Shown one piece after another: positions 8,808 to 17,708 of a stretch of 64,000 bases of DNA (the stretch's first letter is position 1; each line of letters begins with the position of its first letter). The DNA is from Aureivirga sp. CE67. GTDB lineage: Bacteria > Bacteroidota > Bacteroidia > Flavobacteriales > Flavobacteriaceae. The DNA lies in NCBI RefSeq assembly GCF_015767245.1, contig NZ_JADOTV010000005.1:1-64000 (forward strand). The letters run 5' to 3'. The notes below the pieces were generated by a model. It saw nothing but the letters and a program-made list of their open reading frames with translations, had not been told where the DNA came from and did not search any database. The position numbers and the translations under genes were made by a program.

Positions 8808-9635
8808 ATGTTAAACATAACTAGAAAAGAATTAAGTATTCTAATTTGTAAAAGGTTAGAAGAAGAAAAAGAGGTTTCAATAAATAAATTTAATCAATCA
8901 AAAGATAAAATTGGATATTTTTTTGTTGATGATTTATTACCAAAACATATCGTAGATGCAATTTATCAATCTTTTCCTAAAACAAATAATATGATTTTAA
9001 GAAAAAGCTTAAGAGAATATAAATATATTGCAGCTCAAATGGATAATTATCACCCAATATTAGAAGAAGTAATTTACGCCTTTCAAGAACCTAATGTTGT
9101 TAAAATAGTTTCTGAAATATGTGATTTAGATGATATTCATCCTGATGAAAACCTTTATGCAGGTGGACTTTCTTCTATGGGACATAAAAACTTCTTAAAT
9201 CCACACTTAGATAATTCACATGATAAAGATCGAAATATGTGGAGAGTTTTAAATTTACTTTTCTATGTAACACCTGACTGGAAAGATGAAAACGGTGGAC
9301 ATTTGGAAGTTTGGCCTGATGGAATGAATAATCCTCAAACAACTATTTACAGTAGATATAATCGTTTAGCAATTATGGCAACTCATGATCAATCATGGCA
9401 TTCAGTATGCCCTGTAAATGCTGATAAAGCAAGATCATGTGTTTCTAACTATTATTTTTCTTCGAAACCATTTAGGGAAACAGATAGTTTTCATGTAACA
9501 AAATTTAGAGGAAGACCTGAAGAAATTGTAAAGGATCAAATTCTTAAAGTAGATGCAGCAATTAGGTCTGGAGTAAGAAAAGTTTTTAAAAAGGGAGTCA
9601 GAGAAAATCCACATGTTTATAAAAAAGAAGAATAG
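8808..9635 (+). CDS. 2-oxoglutarate/Fe(II)-dependent oxygenase
   Basis: A 275-residue protein with a double-stranded beta-helix oxygenase core. Iron ligands are readable as H133-x-D135 (NPHLDNSHD) and H198 (SWHSV), and R209 (KARSCVSNYYF) fits the 2-oxoglutarate anchor; ENGGHLEVW supports the P4H/2OG-FeII_Oxy_3-like family. It would hydroxylate a small molecule, sugar or protein side chain using O2 and 2-oxoglutarate in the cytoplasm; the substrate is unknown. It is transcribed away from the polysaccharide operon through its own promoter. Similar enzymes are often found at the edges of glycan clusters, so a role in glycan or sugar modification is possible but unproven. Confidence 0.83.
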   Translation: MLNITRKELSILICKRLEEEKEVSINKFNQSKDKIGYFFVDDLLPKHIVDAIYQSFPKTNNMILRKSLREYKYIAAQMDNYHPILEEVIYAFQEPNVVKIVSEICDLDDIHPDENLYAGGLSSMGHKNFLNPHLDNSHDKDRNMWRVLNLLFYVTPDWKDENGGHLEVWPDGMNNPQTTIYSRYNRLAIMATHDQSWHSVCPVNADKARSCVSNYYFSSKPFRETDSFHVTKFRGRPEEIVKDQILKVDAAIRSGVRKVFKKGVRENPHVYKKEE

Positions 9636-9658
9636 AATTAAATATTTTATTTAAAACC

Positions 9659-9703
9659 AAAAGAGCATCGTAAACTTCAATCAATCTACAATGCTCTTTT
9701 TAA
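9659..9703. terminator. Bidirectional terminator
   Basis: AAAAGAGCAT pairs with ATGCTCTTTTT around a loop of about 25 bases between two convergent genes (oxygenase, plus; DUF6646-like, minus). Confidence 0.6.
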
Positions 9704-9726
9704 ATCTTATTTTCTTCTAAATTCTT

Positions 9727-10158
9727 TTATAAACTAAAAGAAACCCCAATAGCACCATTAGATCCTAATTCTGTATAGACTGCAATAGAATTTGTTATCG
9801 CATACCTTGCGGCAATATGAAATCCAATATTAAAAGTTTCCGAACCTATTGCCCCTAATTCTGCTCCAGTATATAAATCCCACTGTCTAGGAATTTCCAA
9901 ATAACTTGCGAAGTGAAAATCTCCTCTGGCATAAATATAAAAGTCTTCACTATATTTTCCTCCTGTAATTAGAGAAACTCCAGCTCCAATAGAAAAAGGC
10001 TCACTTATTCCATAATCATAAGTCAATTTTAAAGAATTTCTATTTCCTAAAGGATTAACTCCTGCAGATATCTTTTGGTCTCCTTGTCCTTTATATGCTG
10101 TTTGAGAAAATGCTGTAACCGAAACGAGCATCACCAATAATAGAATAAATTTCCTCAT
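9727..10158 (-). CDS. Small outer-membrane beta-barrel-like protein (DUF6646-like)
   Basis: A 143-residue exported protein. The signal peptide is residues 1-18 (MRKFILLLVMLVSVTAFS) with a cut before QTAYKG. The mature part alternates hydrophobic and polar residues, with repeated strands such as NSLKLTYDYGI, FSIGAGVSLI and HIAARYAITNSIAVYTEL. It ends in an aromatic/hydrophobic tail (VSFSL), which suggests a small barrel in the outer membrane. It resembles flavobacterial proteins of the DUF6646 kind; that family link is from memory. It stands alone between terminator-like hairpins. Confidence 0.65.
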   Translation of the reverse strand: MRKFILLLVMLVSVTAFSQTAYKGQGDQKISAGVNPLGNRNSLKLTYDYGISEPFSIGAGVSLITGGKYSEDFYIYARGDFHFASYLEIPRQWDLYTGAELGAIGSETFNIGFHIAARYAITNSIAVYTELGSNGAIGVSFSL

Positions 10159-10273
10159 ATATATAATTTCAGATTAAATATTAAATAATATAACTATTTT
10201 GAAATTTTGTAAACGCAAATATTAGTCCATTTATTTCGATAGATTTTAAAATATAAGCAAAATAATCTTCTTT

Positions 10274-11002
10274 TTATATTAATTCTTTGTAAATCATATC
10301 GTAAGATTTCTCTTTTAATATTTTTTTATCTTTATGTTCTAAATTTGTAGTTTTTATAAATGGTAAAATTTTCACTCTTAACTTACCAGGTTTTCCACTA
10401 AAGAAAGTATATGAAAAACGTTTTTTACAATCTAAAAATACCATCGGAACAATAGAAACATGATGATCTATGGCGATATTAAAAGCTCCATTTTTAAAAG
10501 GTGCCAAAACAACACTTTCATCATCAGGAACCATTCCTTCAGGAAAAATACAAATACTTCTTCCCATTTTTATTTTATTCTGCGCATCTTCAAAAGCTTT
10601 CTTTCTACTTTTCATACTTGAACGATCCACTAAAATATTCGTTCTTCTATAGAAATATCCGAAAATTGGATATTTAGCCAGTTCTGCTTTACCAATAAAA
10701 ACAAAAGGATTTGGAACAATAGAAAGCATCAACATAATATCTATTATAGAGGTATGATTTGCTATGAAAATATAACTTTGTTTTTTATCTAGTTTTAATT
10801 TCTTATTCAGTTTTACTCGAAACCCCATTAAAAATAAAATCATTCGAGCCCAAGACTTCGCTATTTTGAAAAAAGCAGGATAAAAAGATTCTTTTGATGT
10901 TGTTATAATTAATAAAGGTAAAGCAATAATAATGGTCAACATAAAAATAGTGTAGAACCAAATTCTCCAAATTGCAATTAGCATTTTTTTTAAAAAACTC
11001 AT
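10274..11002 (-). CDS. plsC: 1-acyl-sn-glycerol-3-phosphate acyltransferase
   Basis: A 242-residue membrane enzyme that acylates lysophosphatidic acid to phosphatidic acid in phospholipid synthesis. It shows an N-terminal hydrophobic segment (about residues 8-35), the catalytic NHTSIID (HX4D), the FVFIGKAELAKYPIFG block, and the substrate-binding FPEG with a following PFKNGAF. ATG at 11000-11002 (MSFLKK) is preferred over an upstream in-frame ATG because it places the membrane segment normally. It lies about 200 bases beyond the OlsF-like gene, another acyltransferase, with a hairpin between them, so they need not share a transcript. Confidence 0.9.
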   Translation of the reverse strand: MSFLKKMLIAIWRIWFYTIFMLTIIIALPLLIITTSKESFYPAFFKIAKSWARMILFLMGFRVKLNKKLKLDKKQSYIFIANHTSIIDIMLMLSIVPNPFVFIGKAELAKYPIFGYFYRRTNILVDRSSMKSRKKAFEDAQNKIKMGRSICIFPEGMVPDDESVVLAPFKNGAFNIAIDHHVSIVPMVFLDCKKRFSYTFFSGKPGKLRVKILPFIKTTNLEHKDKKILKEKSYDMIYKELI

Positions 11003-11163
11003 TTTTTTAATATAAATAATTAGAGTTATTAACTTAAACAATCAATAACTTCTTCTTTTTAAACTCTCAAATTTAGAATTAATTTTTAATTCCTAACACA
11101 ATTCTATGTTTTAGAAAAAATCAAAACTAAAATTTTGAATCATTATTTTAGTTTTTGAAAATA

Positions 11164-11192
11164 AAAAAGGTTACCCTAATGGATAACCTTTT
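11164..11192 (-). terminator. Terminator after the OlsF-like gene
   Basis: AAAAGGTTA and TAACCTTTT form a stem around ten bases, starting 7 bases past the stop codon at 11199; the leftward read runs into T-rich sequence. Confidence 0.65.
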
Positions 11193-11198
11193 CATTCT

Positions 11199-13001
11199 TT
11201 ATTTCTTTTTATCTCGATTTTCTTCCAATTCTTTCAAAAATTCTTCCATAATCGGTTTAATAGTACTTTCTGGAATATCTTCAATTTTCATAAAAATTAA
11301 TCCATCGATTGCATTATTAAACTTCGGATCTACATTGAAAGCAACCAATCTTGCATTTTGTTTGATATATTTTTTAATCAAAACAGGCATTCTTAAGTTT
11401 CCTGGTTCAATTTCATCAATAATTTTATCAAACTTATTCAAATCTGCTTTCGTTACATCAAAAATGAAATCTTTATCTGTATCTTTTAGCTTTACTTTAT
11501 ATTCTTTTTTCGGACGAATATATTGTGCTAAATATGGATCGTAATAATGAGATTTCATAAACTCAATCATCAATGATTTGGAAAAATCTGAAAACTGATT
11601 ACTAATACTTACTCCTCCAGTTAGATATTTTAACTCCGGGTACCTAATCGTAACATGAATAATTCCTTTCCAAAGTAAAAATAAAGGCATTGGCTTTAAT
11701 TGATACTCTTTAGAAACAAATGCTCGCCCCAACTCGATTGTTTTCTCAAACATTTTATGCAGTTCAGAATCAAATTTGAAAAGAGAATTCACATAAAATC
11801 CTTCCACTCCATATTTTTTATAAATATCTGAACCTAATCCCATTCTATAAGCTCCAACAATCTTGTTGTTTTCATTATCCCAAAGAAATAGATGCCTGTA
11901 ATATTTATCATATTTATCTAAATCTATTTCTTCATTAGTCCCTTCTCCTACTTCACGAAAAGTCATTTCTCGAAGACGACCAATTTCATGTAAAATACTA
12001 GGAATATCCGAAGCTTCTGCAAAGAAAATTTCATAATCTTTGGTTTTCATCATTCTAGCATCTTTCTTTCTTAGCTTTTCAACTTCCTTGATGATTGCCT
12101 TATCTCCTTTTCCTTTTACAATTTCTTTCGGTGTTTTATTTAATTTTAAATTATTTGGTGTTAATAATTTCGAAGAATCTTCCACATAAGGATTTGCCAA
12201 CATATAAGTTTTTCTTCGAAGAAAGTCACTTAAATTTTCTAAGTCTTTATATTGATCAAGATCTTTTACAGGAATCGGATTCCCGATTCTTACTTTAATC
12301 TTTTTATCTTTTTGTTTTAAAAGTTCTGAAGGAAGTTTTGCAGTTCTTAAAGTTCCGTTGATTTTTGAAAGAAGATAAAATAATCGACTATTTTTCGCAT
12401 GAAAATAAATAGGAATTACAGGAACTTTTGCTTTTTGAATTAAACGTACTGCTCCAGGCTCCCAAGGTCTATCTACCAACAGATTTTCATCTTTTTGTGT
12501 AGAAACTTCTCCTGCCGGAAAAATTCCCATAGGCTTACCTTCTCTTATATGCATCAATGCATTTTTGATTCCTGCCACACTTGATTTTGCATCTTTATGA
12601 TTTTCAAATGGATTTACAGGCATCACATAAGATTTCATCGGTTGAATTCTATGTAACAAAAAGTTGGCAATTACCTTATAATCTGGTCTCTTCTCTGCAA
12701 GAATTTTTAATAATAATATTCCATCAATTCCACCTAAAGGATGATTTGAAACTGTGATAAAAGGACCATCTTTAGGAATCCTTTTTAAATCTTCTTCTGG
12801 AATTTCAAAATCAATCTCTAAATCTTCTAATATCGCAGTAAAAAACTCTAAATCTTTTAGATGCTTATTTTTATTATAAATCTTATTAATTGTAGAAATT
12901 CTTAGAACTTCCATTAATGACCACCCTATAAAATTTCCAAATATTCCGAATTTGTCTAGGTTAATGGCTTTCGCCATTTCTTTAGGTGTTATTAAACTCA
13001 T
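11199..13001 (-). CDS. olsF: Bifunctional aminolipid synthase, OlsF-like (lysophospholipid acyltransferase plus GNAT)
   Basis: A 600-residue two-domain acyltransferase. Residues about 60-280 form a PlsC-like O-acyltransferase domain with NHPLGGIDG (H87...D93) and GIFPAGEVS. Residues about 325-480 form a GNAT-type N-acyltransferase domain (IFFAEASDIPSIL, REMTFREVGEGT) of the Acetyltransf_5/OlsB kind. This fusion matches OlsF, which makes ornithine lipid: the C-terminal half first N-acylates the amino acid and the N-terminal half adds the second acyl chain. In Bacteroidota related enzymes can make glycine or serine lipids, so the head group is uncertain. It is 49 bases downstream of the aspartokinase gene. 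Confidence 0.8.
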   Translation of the reverse strand: MSLITPKEMAKAINLDKFGIFGNFIGWSLMEVLRISTINKIYNKNKHLKDLEFFTAILEDLEIDFEIPEEDLKRIPKDGPFITVSNHPLGGIDGILLLKILAEKRPDYKVIANFLLHRIQPMKSYVMPVNPFENHKDAKSSVAGIKNALMHIREGKPMGIFPAGEVSTQKDENLLVDRPWEPGAVRLIQKAKVPVIPIYFHAKNSRLFYLLSKINGTLRTAKLPSELLKQKDKKIKVRIGNPIPVKDLDQYKDLENLSDFLRRKTYMLANPYVEDSSKLLTPNNLKLNKTPKEIVKGKGDKAIIKEVEKLRKKDARMMKTKDYEIFFAEASDIPSILHEIGRLREMTFREVGEGTNEEIDLDKYDKYYRHLFLWDNENNKIVGAYRMGLGSDIYKKYGVEGFYVNSLFKFDSELHKMFEKTIELGRAFVSKEYQLKPMPLFLLWKGIIHVTIRYPELKYLTGGVSISNQFSDFSKSLMIEFMKSHYYDPYLAQYIRPKKEYKVKLKDTDKDFIFDVTKADLNKFDKIIDEIEPGNLRMPVLIKKYIKQNARLVAFNVDPKFNNAIDGLIFMKIEDIPESTIKPIMEEFLKELEENRDKKK

Positions 13002-13050
13002 TTATATTCTTTAAATATTCTAATTTAATATAAAACAATATACAAACTAT

Positions 13051-14295
13051 TTATTTAACAATAATTTGCAACGTTTTTTTACTCATTTGCTTCAATAAAA
13101 CAGTATTTTCTTTTTCAATTGTTTCAATAGAATTTTGTGTGAAATGTCTTATAGTAAATAGACTCACATTTTCATTATATGTTACATTGTATTTTAGCTG
13201 CAAATCACTTAATAATTCTTCAAAATTTTCAAAAGAATCTTCTAAACAAACGGAAAAACTAAGCGCTGAGTTTTGAATTAAATTTACTTTTACTTTGTGT
13301 TTGTGAAACAAATGAAAAACTTCTCCTATAGACTCTTCTACCATGAAAGAAAAATCTGTTTTAGAAATAGAAACTAAATATTGTTTTTTCTTCAATATAA
13401 AGCAAGGAATTTTTGGCACAATATCCGTGCCTTTTCTTACAATTGTTCCTTTTTTTTCTAAATTAATGAAAGATCTAACATGAAGTGGAATTAATTTATT
13501 TTCTAAAGGCTTTAAAGTCTTTGGGTGAATCACAGAAGCTCCATAAAAAGCCATCTCGATTGCTTCCTTATAAGAGATTGATTCTAATAAACTTGTCTCT
13601 TCAAAATATTGTGGATTTGCATTTAAAACTCCTTCCACATCTTTCCAAATTGTCACACTATCCGCATCCATGCAATATGCAAAAATGGCAGCCGTATAAT
13701 CTGAACCTTCTCGTCCAAGTGAAGTTGTAATATTACTATCTGTTCCTCCAATAAAACCTTGTGCGATATTCAGGCTTTTTCTGTCAATATCTTGAATGTT
13801 TTTTTGTGTCAATTTAAAATCCACTTTCGCATCACGATAATACATATCTGTTTTGATATAATTTCTTACATCCAACCAATTATTATCTACCCCAATTTCA
13901 TTCAAATAAAAACTTACAATTTTTGTAGAAAGCAGTTCTCCAAAACAAATAATTTGATCATAAATAAAATCATAATCCTTACTTGTATTGTTACCCATAA
14001 AAATTCCTAAAGAACCAAAAAGGCAATTTACTTCAAACAAAACATCTTTAGAATCTTCAAAAAGATCTTCGATAATTGTAGCATGATATTGATATACAAA
14101 ATCAATCGCATCTTTCAACGAAGGTTTTTGATAATAATAGCTGTCAATAATATTTTCGAAAGCATTTGTCATTTTTCCCATTGCAGAAATCACTATTAGC
14201 GTGTTTTCATATCCTTCATGTTGTAAAATTCTACCGACATTTCGCACAGAATCAGCATCTTTTACAGAAGCGCCTCCAAATTTATAAACCTTCAT
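13051..14295 (-). CDS. lysC: Aspartate kinase
   Basis: A 414-residue monofunctional aspartokinase that phosphorylates L-aspartate, the entry step to lysine, threonine, methionine and diaminopimelate. The KFGGAS motif stands at residues 5-10, GREGSDYTAAIFA marks the substrate/ATP site, and ASVIHPKTLKPLENKLIPLHVRS closes the kinase domain. The last roughly 120 residues form the ACT-type regulatory region, somewhat short, ending in VTYNENVSLFTIRHF. Thus feedback control by lysine or threonine is possible but not readable. ATG at 14293-14295. It is 29 bases from the GNAT gene upstream, probably co-transcribed, opposite fbp. Confidence 0.9.
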   Translation of the reverse strand: MKVYKFGGASVKDADSVRNVGRILQHEGYENTLIVISAMGKMTNAFENIIDSYYYQKPSLKDAIDFVYQYHATIIEDLFEDSKDVLFEVNCLFGSLGIFMGNNTSKDYDFIYDQIICFGELLSTKIVSFYLNEIGVDNNWLDVRNYIKTDMYYRDAKVDFKLTQKNIQDIDRKSLNIAQGFIGGTDSNITTSLGREGSDYTAAIFAYCMDADSVTIWKDVEGVLNANPQYFEETSLLESISYKEAIEMAFYGASVIHPKTLKPLENKLIPLHVRSFINLEKKGTIVRKGTDIVPKIPCFILKKKQYLVSISKTDFSFMVEESIGEVFHLFHKHKVKVNLIQNSALSFSVCLEDSFENFEELLSDLQLKYNVTYNENVSLFTIRHFTQNSIETIEKENTVLLKQMSKKTLQIIVK

Positions 14296-14324
14296 GTTTC
14301 AGAAACTTTAAGTAAATATTAAAA

Positions 14325-14801
14325 TTAATTATCAAAATAATTTTTCAAACCATTCTCGTCCATCTGTACTGTTTTCCAATCATCAAAAACAGTTGCTCCA
14401 CTTTTTTCGTAAAAGTCAATTGCATTTTGATTCCAATCTAAAACAACCCATTCTACACGACGAACTCCTTCATTTTTGGCATATTCAAGTACTTTATTGT
14501 AAAGTTTTTTTCCTACACCAAATTTTCTTTTTGACTCACGAACAATCAAATCTTCCAAATGAATTGTCTTTCCTTTCCAAGTAGAATATCTAGGATAAAA
14601 AAGTGCTGCACCGATAATATCATCACCTTCTAAAGCAACGAAAGTATTAAACAATGGATTTTCAGAAAAACCATCTTTTACTAGATCTTCAGCAGTAATT
14701 ACAACCGCTTCAGGTTCTTTTTCAAAAACTGCCAATTCTCTAATAAGCTCTAAAACAGCTGGCATATCTTCTTTTTGTCCTTCTCGAATGATTATTTGCA
14801 T
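14325..14801 (-). CDS. GNAT family N-acetyltransferase (diamine acetyltransferase-like)
   Basis: A 158-residue single GNAT domain. It begins IIREGQKEDMPAVLELIRELA; the acetyl-CoA-binding loop is RESKRKFGVGKKLYNKVLEYA (the Q/RxxGxG/A motif reads KFGVGK), followed by VEWVVLDWNQNAIDFYEKSGA. The LDWNxxAIxFYxxxGA ending resembles spermidine/spermine acetyltransferase-like proteins. It acetylates an amine or small molecule in the cytoplasm; the substrate is inferred only. It forms a likely two-gene unit with aspartokinase and diverges from fbp across 66 bases. Confidence 0.87.
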   Translation of the reverse strand: MQIIIREGQKEDMPAVLELIRELAVFEKEPEAVVITAEDLVKDGFSENPLFNTFVALEGDDIIGAALFYPRYSTWKGKTIHLEDLIVRESKRKFGVGKKLYNKVLEYAKNEGVRRVEWVVLDWNQNAIDFYEKSGATVFDDWKTVQMDENGLKNYFDN

Positions 14802-14819
14802 CTAAAATTATTTTTTTCG

Positions 14820-14827
14820 CAAATTTA
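14820..14827 (-). promoter_or_regulatory. Putative -7 element for GNAT-aspartokinase
   Basis: The minus strand reads TAAATTTG, matching TAnnTTTG, 18 bases from the GNAT start codon; a TTG lies 22 bases upstream of it. It occupies the short divergent gap with fbp. Confidence 0.4.
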
Positions 14828-14867
14828 AGCGATATTTGTACACAACACACAATATGAACCGTATATA

Positions 14868-15896
14868 ATGAAGAAAAAGCATATTACCTTAGGAGAATTT
14901 ATCATTGAAAACCAAAAACATTTCAAATATACTTCTGGTGAACTTTCTAGATTAATCAATTCTATTCGTCTAGCTGCAAAAGTAGTAAATCATGAAGTAA
15001 ACAAAGCAGGTTTAGTTGATATATTAGGAGCTGCAGGGGAAGTAAACGTTCAAGGAGAAGCACAACAAAAGTTGGATGTTTATGCAAATGATGTATTCAT
15101 GCAAACACTTGTTAATAGAGAAATTGTTTGCGGAATTGCTAGTGAAGAAGAAGATGATTTCGTAGTAATTGAAGGAAAAGAAAATACGAATGAGAATAAA
15201 TATGTTGTATTAATTGATCCTTTAGATGGTTCTTCTAATATTGATGTAAATGTTTCTGTAGGAACAATTTTCTCTATTTACAGAAGAGTAACTCCAGTAG
15301 GAACTCCTGTAACAAAAGAAGATTTCTTGCAAAAAGGAAACGAACAAGTTGCTGCCGGATACGTTGTTTATGGTACTTCTACTATGTTAGTTTATACGAC
15401 AGGACACGGAGTAAACGGATTTACATTAAATCCTGCAATCGGAACTTTCTATCTTTCTCACCCAAATATGCAATTTCCAGAAAATGGAAATATCTATTCT
15501 ATCAATGAAGGAAATTATAAGCAATTTGGACAAGGAGTAAAAGAATATTTGAAATATTGTCATTTAGATAATCCAGCTGAAAATACTCCTTATACTGCAA
15601 GGTATATCGGATCTTTAGTTTCGGATTTCCATAGAAACATGATCAAAGGAGGAATTTATATTTACCCTACAAGTACGAAAGCTCCACAAGGAAAACTACG
15701 TTTACTATACGAATGTAATCCAATTGCTTTCTTAGCAGAACAAGCAAACGGAAAAGCAACAGATGGATACAGAAGAATTATGGATATTCAACCTACGGAA
15801 TTACACCAAAGAGTTCCAATTTTCTGTGGAAGTAAAAACATGGTGACAAAAGCAGAAGAGTTTATGGCACAATTTCCTGATGAAGCGAATTATTAG
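14868..15896 (+). CDS. fbp: Fructose-1,6-bisphosphatase, class I
   Basis: A 342-residue gluconeogenic phosphatase that hydrolyses fructose 1,6-bisphosphate to fructose 6-phosphate with Mg2+. The metal site is plain: EEEDD near residues 93-97 and [19 protein letters not shown] starting at residue 117. [22 protein letters not shown] and [19 protein letters not shown] cover the sugar-phosphate site of the class I family. Length is normal. It is monocistronic, followed by a strong terminator, and diverges from the GNAT-aspartokinase pair. Confidence 0.97.
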   Translation: MKKKHITLGEFIIENQKHFKYTSGELSRLINSIRLAAKVVNHEVNKAGLVDILGAAGEVNVQGEAQQKLDVYANDVFMQTLVNREIVCGIASEEEDDFVVIEGKENTNENKYVVLIDPLDGSSNIDVNVSVGTIFSIYRRVTPVGTPVTKEDFLQKGNEQVAAGYVVYGTSTMLVYTTGHGVNGFTLNPAIGTFYLSHPNMQFPENGNIYSINEGNYKQFGQGVKEYLKYCHLDNPAENTPYTARYIGSLVSDFHRNMIKGGIYIYPTSTKAPQGKLRLLYECNPIAFLAEQANGKATDGYRRIMDIQPTELHQRVPIFCGSKNMVTKAEEFMAQFPDEANY

Positions 15897-15920
15897 AGCT
15901 TAAGTTCATTCAAAATATTT

Positions 15921-15952
15921 AAAAGCTATCCTTAATTAGGATAGCTTTTTTC
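15921..15952 (+). terminator. Terminator after fbp
   Basis: AAAAGCTATCCT and AGGATAGCTTTTTT form a long stem with a short loop and T run, 24 bases past the fbp stop. Confidence 0.85.
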
Positions 15953-16035
15953 AATTCTAAAACTACCTTAACGTGTAGCATAAATATTACACCCCTAGTT
16001 TATATTTGAAATAGCAATCATAATTAATCAAAACC

Positions 16036-16407
16036 ATGTATATCAAATATATTAAAAACACAAAAAAATCTCAGTGGGGCTGGGGAGGTTCAATTACTTC
16101 AAAAATCACAATCGAAGACGATTATATTTATTTCAACAACAATGCTCTAAATATTAATTTCTTGACAGAAGCTAGTATTGAAGAAAAAGTATTTTGGATT
16201 TCTAATAACTATTACATTCTTACTTTAGTTTCAAACGGAAATACCTATCATATTTCTTGTACAAGAAAACTAATTAAAAAACTAAAAGAAAAAACAAATC
16301 TAACTTATTCTGGTAAATCACTTAATATCTTAAATAATATATTATATACAGGAGTTCTTATATTAGGGCTTTATAGTATTTACAAAATCATTATGCCTCT
16401 TTTATAA
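16036..16407 (+). CDS. Small hypothetical membrane-anchored protein
   Basis: A 123-residue protein that I do not recognise. Residues 1-95 are polar and strand-rich (KITIEDDYIYFNNNALNI, YYILTLVSNGNTYHISC), resembling a small PH-like or beta-sandwich domain. Residues about 103-122 form one C-terminal hydrophobic segment (ILNNILYTGVLILGLYSIYKII), so it is probably tail-anchored in the inner membrane facing the cytoplasm. No signal peptide. It has its own short intergenic regions on both sides. Its coding nature is supported by length and a coherent protein pattern, but the function is unknown. Confidence 0.6.
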   Translation: MYIKYIKNTKKSQWGWGGSITSKITIEDDYIYFNNNALNINFLTEASIEEKVFWISNNYYILTLVSNGNTYHISCTRKLIKKLKEKTNLTYSGKSLNILNNILYTGVLILGLYSIYKIIMPLL

Positions 16408-16628
16408 TTTATTGGAGAGTTTAAAAAATCACAAATATCTCTTTTAAATTTTTAAAAACGATTTTTTCTACCCAAAATAAATCTTCAAAAATTATCACTT
16501 TTTTACAGGTTTTACCTCTACTCTGTCAAACTTTTATTAAAAATAAAACAAGTATATTCTTAAAGAATTAATTAATTCTATATTTATTTGGTATAAAATT
16601 TGAATTTAAATACGCAAAACAGAGAGAT

Positions 16629-17561
16629 ATGAAACCTATAAAATACTTTTTCGGACTTTTATTCATCTTAGTAACAGCCAGTTCTTGTTATGTAGATGAT
16701 GATTTTTACAGAGATGGACCAAACCCAGGAATTACACTAGATGAACTTCTAAACACTTATTCTATCTGGTATGTAGACTACGATAGAACTGAAGGACCTG
16801 ATAATATTCCTTTCCTTTCCAAAGCTTTTACAATTTCTTTTAGAGACGGAAGACTTTATGCAAACAACAATTTAGTAGGAATTGGACAAACAGGAAATGG
16901 TCTTGGTGTACAGATAGGATATTACGATGCTTTTGGAGAAACATTAGAAGTTTTTCATGATTTAGATGGAAGATACGATTTCTATGTAGACCAATTAGCA
17001 AACAACAGAATCCGATTAGTAAGTAAAAACTACGATGTTTCCTACTATTTAATAGGTTACCACCGAAGTGATTTCGATTTCGATCGATTATTTTACGACA
17101 ATATAGAATACTTTTTACAAGAATATAGAGCCTGGGAAAAGACCTATACTTCACAGGTTGGTGCCTTAAATGAGTTTGATAATGAGAACTTTTTAAGATT
17201 TACACCTGAAAATTTAACAACTTTTTATTCTTCACAAGACCCGATTGGTACGGATATTGATTTAATACAATGGGATTACGAAGGAGATTATGAAGTCTTT
17301 GATGTTCAAGGATATGAAAATCTCAAAATCCTACGTTTGGATTACGATTTCTTTAATAATGATGAAGAATTTGAGTTGACAGTTATAAACGATGCCACCA
17401 TTTCTCTTTATCATGTAGAATCTGGAACAACATATCATTTCCAAGGAAGACAATTTACACCTTTCTTAAGAAAAAAATCAGATTCCACAGACGATAATCA
17501 AGGTCGCGAACGTTATAAAATAGAAAGAAAGATAAAAACTCGAAAGAGTTCTGAAAAATAA
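16629..17561 (+). CDS. Conserved flavobacterial lipoprotein of unknown function
   Basis: A 310-residue lipoprotein: signal peptide 1-19 with lipobox TASSC and cysteine at 20. It is followed by YVDDDF, an acidic stretch like the lipoprotein export signal that sends lipoproteins to the cell surface in Flavobacterium and Capnocytophaga. The body has conserved-looking segments such as SIWYVDYDRT, LYANNNLVGIGQTGNGLG and YFLQEYRAWEKTY. The last 25 residues are lysine/arginine-rich. Relatives have, as far as I recall, sometimes been labelled nicotinic acid mononucleotide adenylyltransferase. The exported nature and absence of an HxGH nucleotide motif argue against that. The function is unknown. Confidence 0.72.
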   Translation: MKPIKYFFGLLFILVTASSCYVDDDFYRDGPNPGITLDELLNTYSIWYVDYDRTEGPDNIPFLSKAFTISFRDGRLYANNNLVGIGQTGNGLGVQIGYYDAFGETLEVFHDLDGRYDFYVDQLANNRIRLVSKNYDVSYYLIGYHRSDFDFDRLFYDNIEYFLQEYRAWEKTYTSQVGALNEFDNENFLRFTPENLTTFYSSQDPIGTDIDLIQWDYEGDYEVFDVQGYENLKILRLDYDFFNNDEEFELTVINDATISLYHVESGTTYHFQGRQFTPFLRKKSDSTDDNQGRERYKIERKIKTRKSSEK

Positions 17562-17585
17562 AGTTTGGTTAGTTGATTTTTGGTT

Positions 17586-17644
17586 GGTTATGTGGAAAAC
17601 ATAACCATTGAAGAGGTTATCTCAAGATGAGATAGCCTCTTTTA
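17586..17644 (+). terminator. Tandem hairpins ending the lipoprotein transcript
   Basis: A first hairpin pairs GGTTATGT (17586-17593) with ACATAACC (17599-17606). A second pairs AAGAGGTTATCTCA with TGAGATAGCCTCTT (17611-17642) and ends in TTTTA. The second has the form of an intrinsic terminator. Confidence 0.75.
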
Positions 17645-17708
17645 TTATTACCACTATTTTAACGCTATTTTCAATTTCTTCAAGTTTTATTATTCGTATT
17701 TTTAGAAT

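Noticed and set aside
16629-17561. Naming the lipoprotein as nicotinic acid mononucleotide adenylyltransferase
   Set aside because: Exported lipoprotein with no HxGH or ISSTxxR-like nucleotidyltransferase motif.
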